The notes: generated by a model from the sequence alone, not told the origin. Positions 1 through 8,526 are shown, counted from the first letter of the stretch. The stretch: DNA of 64,000 nucleotides from Xanthomonas sp. Leaf148 (GCF_001423585.1 NZ_LMOP01000014.1:17628-81627), one strand, 5' to 3'. A program made the numbers and translations.

Positions 1-91
1 TCAATTCGGCCAGCTGATCGCGCTCGATCAATCCGGTGGTGGCGGCCTGGACGGTGGCGCGAATGCGCGCGGCGGCGGGATGGGCATGCAT
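1..91 (-). CDS. AAA+ (MoxR-like) ATPase, N-terminal fragment cut by window edge
   Basis: The frame is open from an ATG at 91-89 to the left edge and gives only about 30 residues, beginning MHAHPAAARIRATVQ and ending in a GLIERDQLAEL-like stretch. That N-terminal helix pattern resembles MoxR-type AAA+ ATPases, where it precedes the Walker A loop, but no Walker motif lies inside the window, so the call is an inference. It is divergent from the five-gene STM4015-STM4011 operon with about 150 bp between them, so the two units could share a control region. My recollection is that MoxR/VWA genes are often found near this operon in other bacteria; the sequence here cannot confirm it. Confidence 0.45.
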   Translation of the reverse strand, partial: MHAHPAAARIRATVQAATTGLIERDQLAEL

Positions 92-242
92 GCGATCGGT
101 CCTTCGAACAAAACGTGCGGTGCGGTGCAGGCACCGGTGACCGCCTGTGGAACGGGCAATGGAACGGTGGCGCATGGCATTAACGAGGTTGCCATGACCG
201 TGCGGTTATCCTGTGACCTCACCGAGCCAGGGAGGCAATGCA

Positions 243-1154
243 ATGACGATCGGCGAGTATTCGGAATTCTATCGCGGCAAGCGCGTGGTGGACTTCAGTG
301 TGGACCAGCCCGCCAGCGGCGGCGACGTGGTGTACCGGCTGCGGCAGGAGTACGAAAGCGAAGGCAGCCAGGCGGAGTTGCTCGACAGCCTGCTGGCGCA
401 GGTCGACCCGGCCAGCATCCAGGCATTGATCATCGGCCCGTGGCGCGAATCCTACGAGGAAGGCCCCAGCGGCTATCTGCAGCGGCTGATCGAACGCCGC
501 GACGAACTGACCGCGCTGCGCGCGCTGTTCGTCGGCGACATGGTCTGCGAGGACTGCGAGGTGTCGTGGATCATCCAGACCGACTACACCCCGCTGCTGG
601 CCGCATTTCCGGCGCTGCAATCGCTGCGCGTGCGCGGTTCATCCAAATTGGTGCTGACCCCGTTCACGCACATGCATCTGCAGGAACTGGCGATTGAATG
701 CGGTGGGCTGCCGTCTGCCATCGTGCAGGCGATCGCCGACTCCACGCTGCCGGCGCTGCAACACCTGGAGCTGTGGCTGGGCGTGGAAGACTACGGTTAC
801 GACGGCGATCTGGGCACCTACCAGCGGCTGCTGGCAGCCATCGGCCCGGAGCGTCTGCGCTATCTGGGGCTGCGCAACGCCGCCAACACCGACGAATTGG
901 CCACCTGGCTGGCCACCCAGCCGTGGTTGGGCAACCTGGACACGCTGGACCTGTCGCTGGGCACCATCGGCGATGTCGGGGCGCGGGCGCTGGTCGAAAG
1001 CACGCAGCTGGGCCAGTTGCAGCGGATCGATCTGAGCCACCACTACATTTCTGCCGATTGGCAGGCCCGTCTGGCGACGCTGCCGGCCACGGTGATCCTG
1101 GAAGAGCACGAAGAGGAAGACGAAGACGAGCGCTACGTCGCTGTCTCCGAATGA
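243..1154 (+). CDS. STM4015 family leucine-rich-repeat protein
   Basis: A 303-residue protein without signal peptide or membrane segment, so probably cytoplasmic. From about residue 110 onward it carries irregular leucine-rich repeats, for example LQHLELWLG, LRYLGLRNA, LDTLDLSLG and LQRIDLSHH, the last two of ribonuclease-inhibitor type. It ends in a very acidic tail (EEHEEEDEDE) followed by YVAVSE. The ATG at 243 is preceded by GGAGG at 231-235 with 7 bases between; an in-frame GTG at 213 is less likely. It is the first gene of a five-gene operon and stops one base before the next start. The family has no established function that I know. A scaffold or acceptor role for the ATP-grasp and radical SAM partners is speculation. 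Confidence 0.85.
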   Translation: MTIGEYSEFYRGKRVVDFSVDQPASGGDVVYRLRQEYESEGSQAELLDSLLAQVDPASIQALIIGPWRESYEEGPSGYLQRLIERRDELTALRALFVGDMVCEDCEVSWIIQTDYTPLLAAFPALQSLRVRGSSKLVLTPFTHMHLQELAIECGGLPSAIVQAIADSTLPALQHLELWLGVEDYGYDGDLGTYQRLLAAIGPERLRYLGLRNAANTDELATWLATQPWLGNLDTLDLSLGTIGDVGARALVESTQLGQLQRIDLSHHYISADWQARLATLPATVILEEHEEEDEDERYVAVSE

Positions 1155-1155
1155 C

Positions 1156-2304
1156 GTGAGCGCGCATTGGGTGTTGGTGGGGCCGCGGGGCAGCCGCAGG
1201 ATCGCCGCCCTGCAGCAGGCGTTGCAGGCGCAGGGGCAGCCCGCGGCGACGGTGTTCGACTATCTGCAGCTGCTGGACATCGCCGCGCCGTTGCAAGACT
1301 GGCTGGCGCGGCATCCGGCCGCGCTGGTCAAGCTGGAATCGCCGGGCGAAGCGTCGGCGTTGCATCAGGCGCTGATCGTGCGTGGTTGGCATTGCCTTGG
1401 ACAGCCTGGGCCTGCGCCTGCGCCATTGGCGCATGGTGAACTGGCGCATCAGCACCTGTGGCATGCCGGGTTTGCGGATTTGCTCGCGACCTTGCCGGCG
1501 GCGCGCTATCTCAATCCACCGGCGGACCTGCTGGCAATGACCGACAAACTTGGCTGCCAGCAACGCTTGGCCGCGGCAGGGGTCAGCGTGCCGGCCCTGC
1601 TGGGCACGGTCGACAGCTACGCCGGCCTGCGCGAATGCCTGCAGGCCAGCGGCTGCACGCAGGCATTTCTCAAGCCGCGCTACGGCTCCTCCGGTGCGGG
1701 CGTGCTGGCGTATCGCTGGCATCGCGATGGACGCCAGATCGCCAGCGGTTCGGCCGAGCTGGTGGTGCAGGATGGCCAGGTGCGCGTGTTCAACGCCTTG
1801 CGCCAGCGCCGCTATACCCGCACCGACGAGATCGCGCCGCTGGTCGATGCGATCGCCGCGCAGGGCGCTTACCTGGAACAGTGGATTCCCAAGCCGCGCG
1901 CGCCCGGCCTGCCCGGTTATCACTACGACCTGCGCGTGGTCGCGTTCGACGGTGCAGCACGGCAGCGCGTGGCGCGTGCCAGCCGCGGCCCGTTGACCAA
2001 TCTGCACTTGGGCAACCGGCGTCTGCCGGCGCAGGCCTGGCAGAGCGCCGACGTGGATGCGGCGGTGGCCAGTACCGTGGCGCAGGCGGCCAGCGCGTTT
2101 GCCGACTCTCGCATGATCGGTTTCGACCTGATCCAGCGCGCCGGGCGCTGCCACGTGCTGGAGGCCAACGGCTTTGGCGATCTGCTGCCGGAACTGCGCT
2201 GGCAGGGACGCACCACCTACGAAGATCAGGCAGCACTCGGCGCCGTCGCCGCCGCTCCTGGCATGACCGCCGACACGCACCAGGAGGGCCTGCTGCATGG
2301 CTGA
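1156..2304 (+). CDS. STM4014 family ATP-grasp protein
   Basis: A 382-residue soluble protein with ATP-grasp features. A lysine/glycine loop KPRYGSSGAGV lies near residue 172, the segment YHYDLRVVAFDG near residue 255 fits the middle of the fold, and FDLIQ then LEANGFGDLLPE near residues 320-345 fits the metal-binding part. ATP-grasp enzymes usually activate a carboxylate as acyl-phosphate and join it to an amine, thiol or hydroxyl; the substrate here is unknown. The start is a GTG one base after the upstream stop, and the 3' end overlaps the next gene by 8 bases, which indicates translational coupling. RimK/glutathione-synthetase-like ligases are the nearest familiar relatives. Confidence 0.85.
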   Translation: MSAHWVLVGPRGSRRIAALQQALQAQGQPAATVFDYLQLLDIAAPLQDWLARHPAALVKLESPGEASALHQALIVRGWHCLGQPGPAPAPLAHGELAHQHLWHAGFADLLATLPAARYLNPPADLLAMTDKLGCQQRLAAAGVSVPALLGTVDSYAGLRECLQASGCTQAFLKPRYGSSGAGVLAYRWHRDGRQIASGSAELVVQDGQVRVFNALRQRRYTRTDEIAPLVDAIAAQGAYLEQWIPKPRAPGLPGYHYDLRVVAFDGAARQRVARASRGPLTNLHLGNRRLPAQAWQSADVDAAVASTVAQAASAFADSRMIGFDLIQRAGRCHVLEANGFGDLLPELRWQGRTTYEDQAALGAVAAAPGMTADTHQEGLLHG

Positions 2305-3115
2305 GCTGCTGCCGGACATGCGCGCGATTGTTGGTGCGCACGACATCGTGCTGATCACCTTGGATACGCTGCGCTACGACGCTGCGCAGCGCTGTTTTGC
2401 GCGGGGCGAACTGCCGGTGCTGGCGCCGTATCTGCCGGCCGATGGCTGGGAGCGGCGGCACACGCCGGGCAGCTTTACGTATGCGGCGCACATGGCGTTT
2501 TTCGCGGGGTTTTTGCCGACTCCCGCGCGGCAGGGACCGCATCCGCGCCTGTTTGCGCTGGCCTTCGATGGCAGCGAAACCATCGTCGCGCAGACCCAGG
2601 TGTTCGCCGACAGCGGCACTATCGTCGATGGCCTGGCGCGCTGCGGATACCACACGCTGTGCATCGGCGGCACCGGTTTCTTCAACAAGCGCAACGCGCT
2701 GGGCGCACAGTTGCCCGGCCTGTTTCGCGAAAGCCACTGGTCGCCGGAGTTTGGCGTCACCGCCGCCGATTCGACCGAGCGCCAGGTCGCGCTGGCCTGC
2801 GCACGCCTGGGCGACCCCGCGCTGCGCGAGACTCGCTGTTTTTTGTTCATCAACGTCTCGGCCATGCATCAGCCCAATTGCCATTACCTGCCTGGCGCGG
2901 TGCGCGACGACCTCGATAGCCACTGCGCCGCGCTGCGCTATGTGGATGCCGCGCTGGCGCCGTTGTTTGCCGCACTGCGCGCGCGCGGCGGTGCGTTTGC
3001 CATCGTCTGTTCCGACCACGGCACTGCCTACGGCGAGGATGGCTACCATGGCCATCGCCTGGCCCACGAGGTGGTGATGACCGTGCCTTATGCCCATTTC
3101 CTGGTGACCCCATGA
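2297..3115 (+). CDS. STM4013/SEN3800 family sulfatase-like hydrolase
   Basis: A 272-residue protein of the alkaline phosphatase superfamily. The first metal site is visible as LITLDTLRYD (D23, T24 as likely metal ligand and nucleophile) and the second as CSDHGTAYGEDGYHGH near residues 238-254, with D240 and H241 as metal ligands and further histidines. No signal peptide is present, unlike secreted sulfatases, so it probably acts in the cytoplasm. Expected chemistry is hydrolysis or transfer of a phosphate, sulfate or phosphodiester group; the substrate is unknown. It overlaps its neighbours by 8 and 4 bases. C24 is replaced by Thr, so it is not a formylglycine sulfatase; it is more like phosphopentomutase- or phosphoglycerate-mutase-type members. 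Confidence 0.82.
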   Translation: MAELLPDMRAIVGAHDIVLITLDTLRYDAAQRCFARGELPVLAPYLPADGWERRHTPGSFTYAAHMAFFAGFLPTPARQGPHPRLFALAFDGSETIVAQTQVFADSGTIVDGLARCGYHTLCIGGTGFFNKRNALGAQLPGLFRESHWSPEFGVTAADSTERQVALACARLGDPALRETRCFLFINVSAMHQPNCHYLPGAVRDDLDSHCAALRYVDAALAPLFAALRARGGAFAIVCSDHGTAYGEDGYHGHRLAHEVVMTVPYAHFLVTP

Positions 3116-4473
3116 GTCTGCCTTCGCTGGCCGAATTGCTGCGCCAGCCGCCGTATCAGGCCTATTCGTACTCGTATCCGCACAAGACCAGTTACCGGCC
3201 GCTGCGGCCGGCCGTGCCGTTGTCGCAGGTCTGGGCCGACGAGCCCCGGCAGGCGCTGTTTCTGTACCTGCATATTCCGTTCTGCTCGTACCGCTGCGGG
3301 TTCTGCAATCTGTTCGCATTGGCGCGGCCGGCGCCGGCGCAGGTGGAGGCGTATCTGGCGCAGATGGAGCAGCAACTGCGCGCCACCGTGCAGGCATTGG
3401 GCACGCACCGCTTCGTGCGCTTTGCGATGGGCGGCGGCACGCCGAGCTATCTGGATCCGGCGCAATTGCAGCGCGTATTCGACATGGTGGACCGCCACGC
3501 GACGATCGCGCTGGACACCATTCCGGCCGGCATCGAGGTGTCGCCGGAAACCGTCGATGCCGAGCGGCTGCGGGTCTGCCGGCAGGCCGGCATCGATCGG
3601 GTCAGCATGGGCATCCAGAGTTTCAGCGCTGCCGAAGTGAGCGCACTGGTGCGGCCGCAGCAGCGCGACACGGTGGAGCGGGCGATCGCCATCATTCGCG
3701 CCCAGGACATTCCAACGCTGAATCTGGATCTGATCTACGGCATCGCCGGGCAGACCGTGGACAGTTTCCTGGCCTCCATCGACAGCGCGCTGCAGCATGC
3801 GCCCGAAGAACTGTATCTGTATCCGCTGTACGTGCGTCCGATGACCGGCCTGGGCCGGATAGAGGCCAAGGCGGGCGGGCGACGCAGCTTTGTGCTGCAA
3901 CCCGAGCCGCTGGACGAGCGCCTGGTGCTGTACCGCGCCGGCCGCGACCATCTGCTGGCGGCCGGCTACACGCAGGTGTCGATGCGCATGTTCCGCGCCC
4001 CGCATGCGCGCGATAGCGACGCGCCGGTGTACTGCTGCCAGAGCGATGGCATGGTGGGCATCGGCTGCGGCGCGCGCTCGTATACCGCCGGCCTGCATTA
4101 CTCCAGCGAATACGGGGTCAGCCGGCGCTCGGTGGCGGAGATTCTCGAGCACTATCTGGCGCGCGATCCGGCCAGTTTCGCCTGCGCCGACTACGGCATT
4201 GCGCTGGATGCCGACGATGCCATGCGGCGGCATGCGATCCAGTCGCTGTTGGTGTTTCCGGGGCTGGACTGCGATGAGTTCCGTCAGCGCTTTGGCCGCG
4301 ATTGCCTGGAGGCTTTGCCGCAGCTGCAGGAGTTGCTGGCGTTAGGGCTGGCGCAACGGCACGGAGCGCTGCTGGCGCTCACCGCCGCAGGCATGGAGCG
4401 GGCCGACACCATCGGCCCGTGGCTGACCTCGGCGCCGATTGTCGAGCGTATGCAGCAGTACCAGGTCGGGTAA
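3112..4473 (+). CDS. STM4012 family radical SAM protein (HemW/HemN-like)
   Basis: A 453-residue radical SAM enzyme. The cluster-binding motif is HIPFCSYRCGFCNLF, CX3CX2C with cysteines 58, 62 and 65, followed by an SAM-contact glycine motif GGGTPSYL near residue 108. The layout YxHIPFC...GGGTPS...SMGIQSF...NLDLIYG follows the coproporphyrinogen dehydrogenase/HemW branch, and the C-terminal winged-helix-like part is also of that type. The context with an ATP-grasp enzyme and a second radical SAM enzyme argues against ordinary heme synthesis or heme trafficking. The start overlaps the upstream stop as ATGA. Known HemW proteins lack this genomic setting, so function is inferred only as radical chemistry on an unknown substrate. 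Confidence 0.88.
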   Translation: MSLPSLAELLRQPPYQAYSYSYPHKTSYRPLRPAVPLSQVWADEPRQALFLYLHIPFCSYRCGFCNLFALARPAPAQVEAYLAQMEQQLRATVQALGTHRFVRFAMGGGTPSYLDPAQLQRVFDMVDRHATIALDTIPAGIEVSPETVDAERLRVCRQAGIDRVSMGIQSFSAAEVSALVRPQQRDTVERAIAIIRAQDIPTLNLDLIYGIAGQTVDSFLASIDSALQHAPEELYLYPLYVRPMTGLGRIEAKAGGRRSFVLQPEPLDERLVLYRAGRDHLLAAGYTQVSMRMFRAPHARDSDAPVYCCQSDGMVGIGCGARSYTAGLHYSSEYGVSRRSVAEILEHYLARDPASFACADYGIALDADDAMRRHAIQSLLVFPGLDCDEFRQRFGRDCLEALPQLQELLALGLAQRHGALLALTAAGMERADTIGPWLTSAPIVERMQQYQVG

Positions 4474-4480
4474 GCGGCCG

Positions 4481-5332
4481 ATGCATCTGTCATTGCTCTA
4501 TCGCGGCCGGCTGAGCAGCTGCAACTACGCCTGCGATTACTGCCCGTTCGCCAAGACCTACGACAGCCCCGCCGCGCTGCGTCGCGACGCGCAGGATCTG
4601 GCGCGGTTTGTCGGCTGGGCACAGGCGCAGACGCGGCCGTTGTCGATCCTGTTCACGCCCTGGGGCGAGGGGCTGGTGCGGCGGCATTACCGCGAGGCGA
4701 TGGTGCAGCTGAGCCAGCTGCCGCAGCTACGCCGCGTGGCGATCCAGACCAACCTGTGCACGGGCATGCGCTGGCTCGACGCGGCCAATCTCGACCGCCT
4801 GGCGCTGTGGTGCACCTACCATCCCAGCCAGGTGACGCGCGCGGCCTTCCTGCGGCGCTGCCAGGCGTTGCGCGACCGCGGCGTGCGCCACAGCGTGGGC
4901 ATGGTCGCCGCGCACGCGCACATGGACGAGATCGAAGCGCTGCGTGCGGCCTTGCCCGACACCACGCCGATGTGGCTCAACGCCTTCGATCCGCGTCCGC
5001 CCGATTACTACACGCCCGAGCAGGTGCAGCGCTTGAGCCGGATCGATCCACATTTCAGCTACAACCTCGCCCCGCCGCCCAGCTTCGGCGCGCCCTGCCT
5101 GACCGGCGAATCGGTGTTGTCGGTGGATGGCGACGGCACCGTGCGGCGCTGCCACTTCGTCGATACGCCGCTGGGCAATCTCTACGACGGCAGTTTCGCG
5201 ACGCAGCTACGTACCCGCAGCTGCCCCAATGCGCGATGCGATTGCTTTATCGGCTATGCGCATCGGCCGGACCTGCCGTTCCAGGCCGACTATGCAGGCG
5301 GCGTGCTGGAACGGGTGCCGGCGACGGCGTGA
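4481..5332 (+). CDS. STM4011 family radical SAM protein
   Basis: A 283-residue radical SAM enzyme with CNYACDYCPF (CX3CX2C, cysteines 14, 18 and 21) close to the N terminus. The C-terminal third has extra cysteines at about 206, 224, 248, 253 and 255 (pattern CHFVDTPLGN then CPNARCDCFIGY), like the SPASM/twitch auxiliary cluster region of peptide- or protein-modifying enzymes. I chose the ATG at 4481, 7 bases after the upstream stop, because it places the CX3CX2C motif at the usual distance from the start. It is the last gene of the five-gene operon. An auxiliary iron-sulfur cluster is inferred from the cysteines only. Confidence 0.86.
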   Translation: MHLSLLYRGRLSSCNYACDYCPFAKTYDSPAALRRDAQDLARFVGWAQAQTRPLSILFTPWGEGLVRRHYREAMVQLSQLPQLRRVAIQTNLCTGMRWLDAANLDRLALWCTYHPSQVTRAAFLRRCQALRDRGVRHSVGMVAAHAHMDEIEALRAALPDTTPMWLNAFDPRPPDYYTPEQVQRLSRIDPHFSYNLAPPPSFGAPCLTGESVLSVDGDGTVRRCHFVDTPLGNLYDGSFATQLRTRSCPNARCDCFIGYAHRPDLPFQADYAGGVLERVPATA

Positions 5333-5465
5333 GCCGGCCACTGCAGACCGGTGACTTATCCCGGAGCGGCTGATAGCCGCTGACGCGCGTTCTCCGGCGG
5401 AGTGGATGCGCGAAGGAACCGAGGTGCATACGTGACGCCGCATCGAAGACTGCGGCGTGCGCCCT

Positions 5466-5639
5466 GGCCTTCGCGCACGAACATGTCGATGGTCTGTTCG
5501 ATGCGTTCGGCAAAGCGGTCTTCGCTCCATGGCAGGAACAGCTCGGCCTGCAGGAACGGGTACACCGTGCGACCCAGCCGGATCAGACCGGCGCGGCTCA
5601 TGCGGCGGTTGTTCTGGAAGCAGCACGCCACCCGCGACG
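5466..5639 (-). pseudogene. 174-bp duplicated fragment of plsB
   Basis: Read on the minus strand, this stretch is almost identical to plsB positions 22280-22452 of this window. It encodes the same peptide, from VACCFQNNRRMSRAG through DMFVREG, with only a few single-base differences. It has no start region and no downstream plsB sequence; at its left end it runs into unrelated GC-rich DNA (AGARRSL...). It is therefore a promoterless internal gene fragment of plsB, not a gene. The near identity shows a recent copying event. It lies in the gap between the STM4011 operon and yceH, and I see no insertion sequence at its borders. The remainder of the 5333-5668 gap holds nothing I can name. Confidence 0.88.
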
Positions 5640-5668
5640 CGGCGGCGCAGTCGCTTCAATCCCCGCGT

Positions 5669-6325
5669 TTACTCGCCCAAGCGGGTACGCAGCTCGGTCA
5701 CCTGCTCGCGCAGTTCCTGCAGCTGCTCTTCCAGACTCTGCACCCGCGCTTCCAGGGCAGCGGTGTCGGCGCCGCGTGGCGTGCTTTCGCGCGTTGCGGC
5801 GGCGGCCTGCAGCGCGTCGAGATCCAGCTCGCCACTGAGCAGGTGGGCATAACGCTCTTCGCGCTGGCCGCTGGCGCGCGGCAGTTGTACCGCCAGGCTG
5901 CGCTGGATCAGCCGGTCCAGGTGATGGCGCACGTCGTCGGTATCGTTGAAGCGCGCCAGCCGCTCGCTGCGCGCGAACAGCTCGCCCAGGGTCTGCGGGC
6001 CGCGCAACAGCAGCAGGCCGATCAGGGCCACTTGCTGGCGCGTCAGATCCAGCACGCTGCCCAGCCGGTGTTCGTAACGTTCTGCACGCGAGGAGAACTG
6101 CTGGCGCACCAGTCCCAGCGTTTCCAGCTGGCGCAGCGCGTGATGCACCACGCCGGTCTGCAGGTTCAGCACCGGCTCGCGCGCAGTTTTCTGGTTGGCG
6201 GCCACTTGTGCGGCGTTGACGGTGAGCGGATAAGCGTCCGGGGTGGTCGCTTCCTTTTCGATCAGGCAACCAAGCACGCGGGCCTGAGCGGCATCGAGGA
6301 CGGGCGGTGGCGAGGTCTCTGTCAT
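5669..6325 (-). CDS. yceH: YceH family (DUF480/UPF0502) winged-helix protein
   Basis: A 218-residue cytoplasmic protein. The N-terminal half has the family signature [19 protein letters not shown] followed by [18 protein letters not shown], and the two winged-helix units span about residues 10-80 and 95-160. The C-terminal 40 residues form a predicted coiled coil (repeated [19 protein letters not shown] pattern). Length and order match YceH of enteric bacteria, which has no firmly known function. It is divergently transcribed from the acid phosphatase gene with 317 bp between. Confidence 0.9.
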   Translation of the reverse strand: MTETSPPPVLDAAQARVLGCLIEKEATTPDAYPLTVNAAQVAANQKTAREPVLNLQTGVVHHALRQLETLGLVRQQFSSRAERYEHRLGSVLDLTRQQVALIGLLLLRGPQTLGELFARSERLARFNDTDDVRHHLDRLIQRSLAVQLPRASGQREERYAHLLSGELDLDALQAAAATRESTPRGADTAALEARVQSLEEQLQELREQVTELRTRLGE

Positions 6326-6642
6326 GGGTGGCTCCAGGGGCGATCAGCCCGCAAGGATATGCCGATCCGGCATCGGCGTTCTTCGGCCCCTGCGATCGTG
6401 CAGCGTGGCGCGTCGGTATGGACACGCCATTGCGGCGCCGGAGCCGCAATGGCGCGCGCGCGGGGACGTAACCAGCGCGGCCATCCGGCCACCGGCGGTC
6501 GCACCGAAAACCCGGATCGACCAGGCCAGCGGCGGTGTGCCTCTGCGGCTCTCGAATGCACCGCCTTCCGCAGCGGCGAGCGATGCGGCGCGAACCCGCT
6601 AAAATTGCGTTCTTCATTACCGCTCCTGTTCTGGTGGATGCC
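6326..6642. other. Divergent intergenic region, yceH / acid phosphatase
   Basis: This 317-bp gap separates two divergent genes and must hold both promoters. I see no clear sigma-70 pair, repeat or small gene; the base composition is as high in GC as the coding regions. Confidence 0.5.
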
Positions 6643-7599
6643 ATGCGCCCCTCGCTTTACGCACCGTTGTCCTTGCTCGCCTGCACTGCGCTGGCCTTGA
6701 GCGCCTGCAAGCCCGGCCAAGAGGAGATGGGCCAGCGTGCGCAAGCCGCTGCCGTGTCGGCCAACGCGGCCGCCAGTGCCGCTGCGGCGAAACAGGCCTC
6801 CGCGCCCACTGCCAGCACCACCCCAGCCGGCGACGACAACCTCAACGCGGTGCTGTGGATGCAGCGCTCGGAGGAATACCGTGCGGTGGCCGAGCAGACC
6901 TACCGCGCTGCGGCCGACAAGCTCGATGTCGCGCTCAAACAGCCCAAGTGGGATGCGCTGGTGCCGGAAGAACGCGGCAATGCCGCCACCGGCCTGAAGC
7001 CGGCGGTGGTGCTGGACGTGGACGAGACCGTGCTGGACAACTCGCCCTACCAGGCGCGCCTGCTGCGCGATGGCAAGGAGTACGACGAATTGAGCTGGGA
7101 CCAGTGGGTGGCCGAGAAGAAGGCCAAGCCGATCCCCGGCGTAGTGGATTTCGCCAAGGCCGCCAACGCCCGCGGCATCACCCTGATTTACATCTCCAAC
7201 CGCGCCGTGCACCTCAAGGACGCCACCCTGGCCAACTTGCGCAGCGCCGGCCTGCCGGTGGCCGACGACAGCGTGTTTCTCGGCCTGGGCACCGTGGTGC
7301 AAGGCTGCGAGCAGAACGGCAGCGAGAAGAACTGCCGTCGTCAGTTGGCCGGGCAGACCTACCGCGTGCTGATGCAATTCGGCGACCAGCTGGGCGACTT
7401 CGTCCAGGTGACCGCCAACACCAGCCAGGCGCGCGGCGCGTTGCTGCAGCAGTACCACGACTGGTTCGGCGAGCGCTGGTGGATGCTGCCCAATCCCAGC
7501 TATGGCGGCTGGGAGCCGGCACAGTTCAACAACGATTATTCCCAACCCTGGCAGACCCGCCACGACGCCAAGCGCGCCGCACTGGAGCTTGCACGATGA
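6643..7599 (+). CDS. 5'-nucleotidase, lipoprotein e(P4) family (HAD acid phosphatase)
   Basis: A 318-residue lipoprotein. The signal peptide ends in the lipobox LSAC with the lipidated cysteine at residue 22, and a low-complexity Ala/Gln linker follows up to about residue 65. The HAD motif I is [16 protein letters not shown] with catalytic D125 and D127; later [11 protein letters not shown] fits motif II. e(P4)/class B-C acid phosphatases dephosphorylate nucleoside monophosphates and NMN at the outer membrane for uptake. The start at 6643 gives the canonical lipoprotein signal; an upstream in-frame start at 6535 would bury it. It overlaps pyrF by 4 bases (ATGA), so nucleotide salvage and UMP synthesis are co-transcribed. 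Confidence 0.92.
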   Translation: MRPSLYAPLSLLACTALALSACKPGQEEMGQRAQAAAVSANAAASAAAAKQASAPTASTTPAGDDNLNAVLWMQRSEEYRAVAEQTYRAAADKLDVALKQPKWDALVPEERGNAATGLKPAVVLDVDETVLDNSPYQARLLRDGKEYDELSWDQWVAEKKAKPIPGVVDFAKAANARGITLIYISNRAVHLKDATLANLRSAGLPVADDSVFLGLGTVVQGCEQNGSEKNCRRQLAGQTYRVLMQFGDQLGDFVQVTANTSQARGALLQQYHDWFGERWWMLPNPSYGGWEPAQFNNDYSQPWQTRHDAKRAALELAR

Positions 7600-8327
7600 G
7601 CCGTCCCCCCTTGCCGCTGGCCGCGCACGAGCGGCTGATCTTCGCATTGGACGTGCCCAGCCATGACGAGGCGATCGCCTGGGTCGACCGCTTGGGCGAC
7701 TCGGTGGCCTTCTATAAGATCGGCATGGAGCTGCTGGCGTCGGGCGAGTACTTCCATGTGCTCGATGCCTTGGCCAAGCGCAACAAGCGCGTGTTCGTCG
7801 ACCTGAAGTTCTTCGACATTCCCGCCACCGTGGCCGGCACCATCCGCCGGCTATCGCAATGGCCGGTGAGCTATTGCACCGTGCACGGCTGGCACGCCGG
7901 CATGCTGCAGGCCGCCGCCGAGGCCAACCAGGGCGACATGCGCCTGCTGGCAGTGACCGTGCTGACCTCGATGGGGCGTCCGGACCTGGCCGCGATGGGC
8001 ATCGACCGCGAACCGGTGGACGTAGTGGTGGAGCGCGCGCTGGCCGCCCAAGCCGCCGGCATCGACGGCGTGATCGCTTCCGGCCAGGAAGCCGGCCCGA
8101 TCCGCCGCGCCACCGGCCCGGCCTTTTCGATCGTCTGCCCCGGTATCCGTCCGGGCGGCCCGGTCGGCGACGACCAGCAACGCACCGTGGGCGTGGCGCA
8201 GGCCTTCACCGATGGCGCCGATGCGATTGTCGTCGGCCGGCCGATCCGCCTGGCCGCCGACCCGGCAGCGGCGGCTGCCGCTATCCAGGCCGAAATCCGC
8301 GTAGCGGTCGGACAGCACCGGGAATGA
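7596..8327 (+). CDS. pyrF: Orotidine 5'-phosphate decarboxylase
   Basis: Converts OMP to UMP, the last step of de novo pyrimidine synthesis, in the cytoplasm. The 243-residue protein has the family signature FALDVPS near residue 17 and the catalytic array [12 protein letters not shown] with D69, K71 and D74. The phosphate-binding end is CPGIRPGG and later IVVGRPIR. The start ATG overlaps the phosphatase stop codon (ATGA), indicating coupling. Length and motifs are normal for the proteobacterial type. Confidence 0.97.
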   Translation: MSRPPLPLAAHERLIFALDVPSHDEAIAWVDRLGDSVAFYKIGMELLASGEYFHVLDALAKRNKRVFVDLKFFDIPATVAGTIRRLSQWPVSYCTVHGWHAGMLQAAAEANQGDMRLLAVTVLTSMGRPDLAAMGIDREPVDVVVERALAAQAAGIDGVIASGQEAGPIRRATGPAFSIVCPGIRPGGPVGDDQQRTVGVAQAFTDGADAIVVGRPIRLAADPAAAAAAIQAEIRVAVGQHRE

Positions 8328-8402
8328 CAACACGCATGCCGTACGCCAGCGCATGCGCTGCCAACAAAATCAACAAGTTAACCCAATAGAATTAAAGTGT
8401 TG

Positions 8403-8416
8403 CTTTAACGTTAAAG
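8403..8416. promoter_or_regulatory. Perfect 14-bp palindrome CTTTAACGTTAAAG in a putative promoter
   Basis: CTTTAACGTTAAAG is fully self-complementary. It lies between TTGCTT (8400-8405) and TTAGCA (8422-8427), which are 16 bases apart and could be the -35 and -10 boxes of the RNA candidate that follows. A protein bound here would block that promoter. The cognate regulator is unknown. Confidence 0.5.
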
Positions 8417-8433
8417 TCTGGTTAGCATGCCGC

Positions 8434-8526
8434 GTCCGATGTCAGTCGGAAGCTGTGCCACTCATTGTCCACCGGGCTTGTCCCGGTTTTCGAAGGGATC
8501 GGGCCTTGTGCCCGATCCTTTTTTTT
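8434..8526 (+). ncRNA. Putative small RNA with three stem-loops
   Basis: Downstream of pyrF the sequence folds as TCCGA/TCGGA (8435-8450), ACCGGG/CCCGGT (8471-8487) and the terminator stem 8496-8518. Both latter hairpins have the same CTTGT loop. A possible promoter lies just upstream (8400-8427) and no convincing reading frame occupies the stretch. Stem-loop series ending in a U-tract terminator are typical of trans-acting bacterial sRNAs. The exact 5' end is a guess. An alternative is a pyrF 3' UTR product processed from the mRNA. Confidence 0.55.
8496..8526 (+). terminator. Rho-independent terminator
   Basis: A perfect 9-bp stem GGATCGGGC / GCCCGATCC with loop CTTGT is followed directly by eight or more T residues. 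It would end the putative sRNA and any pyrF read-through transcript. It is the clearest intrinsic terminator in the window. Confidence 0.9.

Noticed and set aside
664..2358. Long minus-strand reading frame of over 500 codons opposite the LRR and ATP-grasp genes
   Set aside because: It is an antisense shadow of high-GC coding DNA; the plus-strand frames carry the family motifs and the overlap spacing of an operon.
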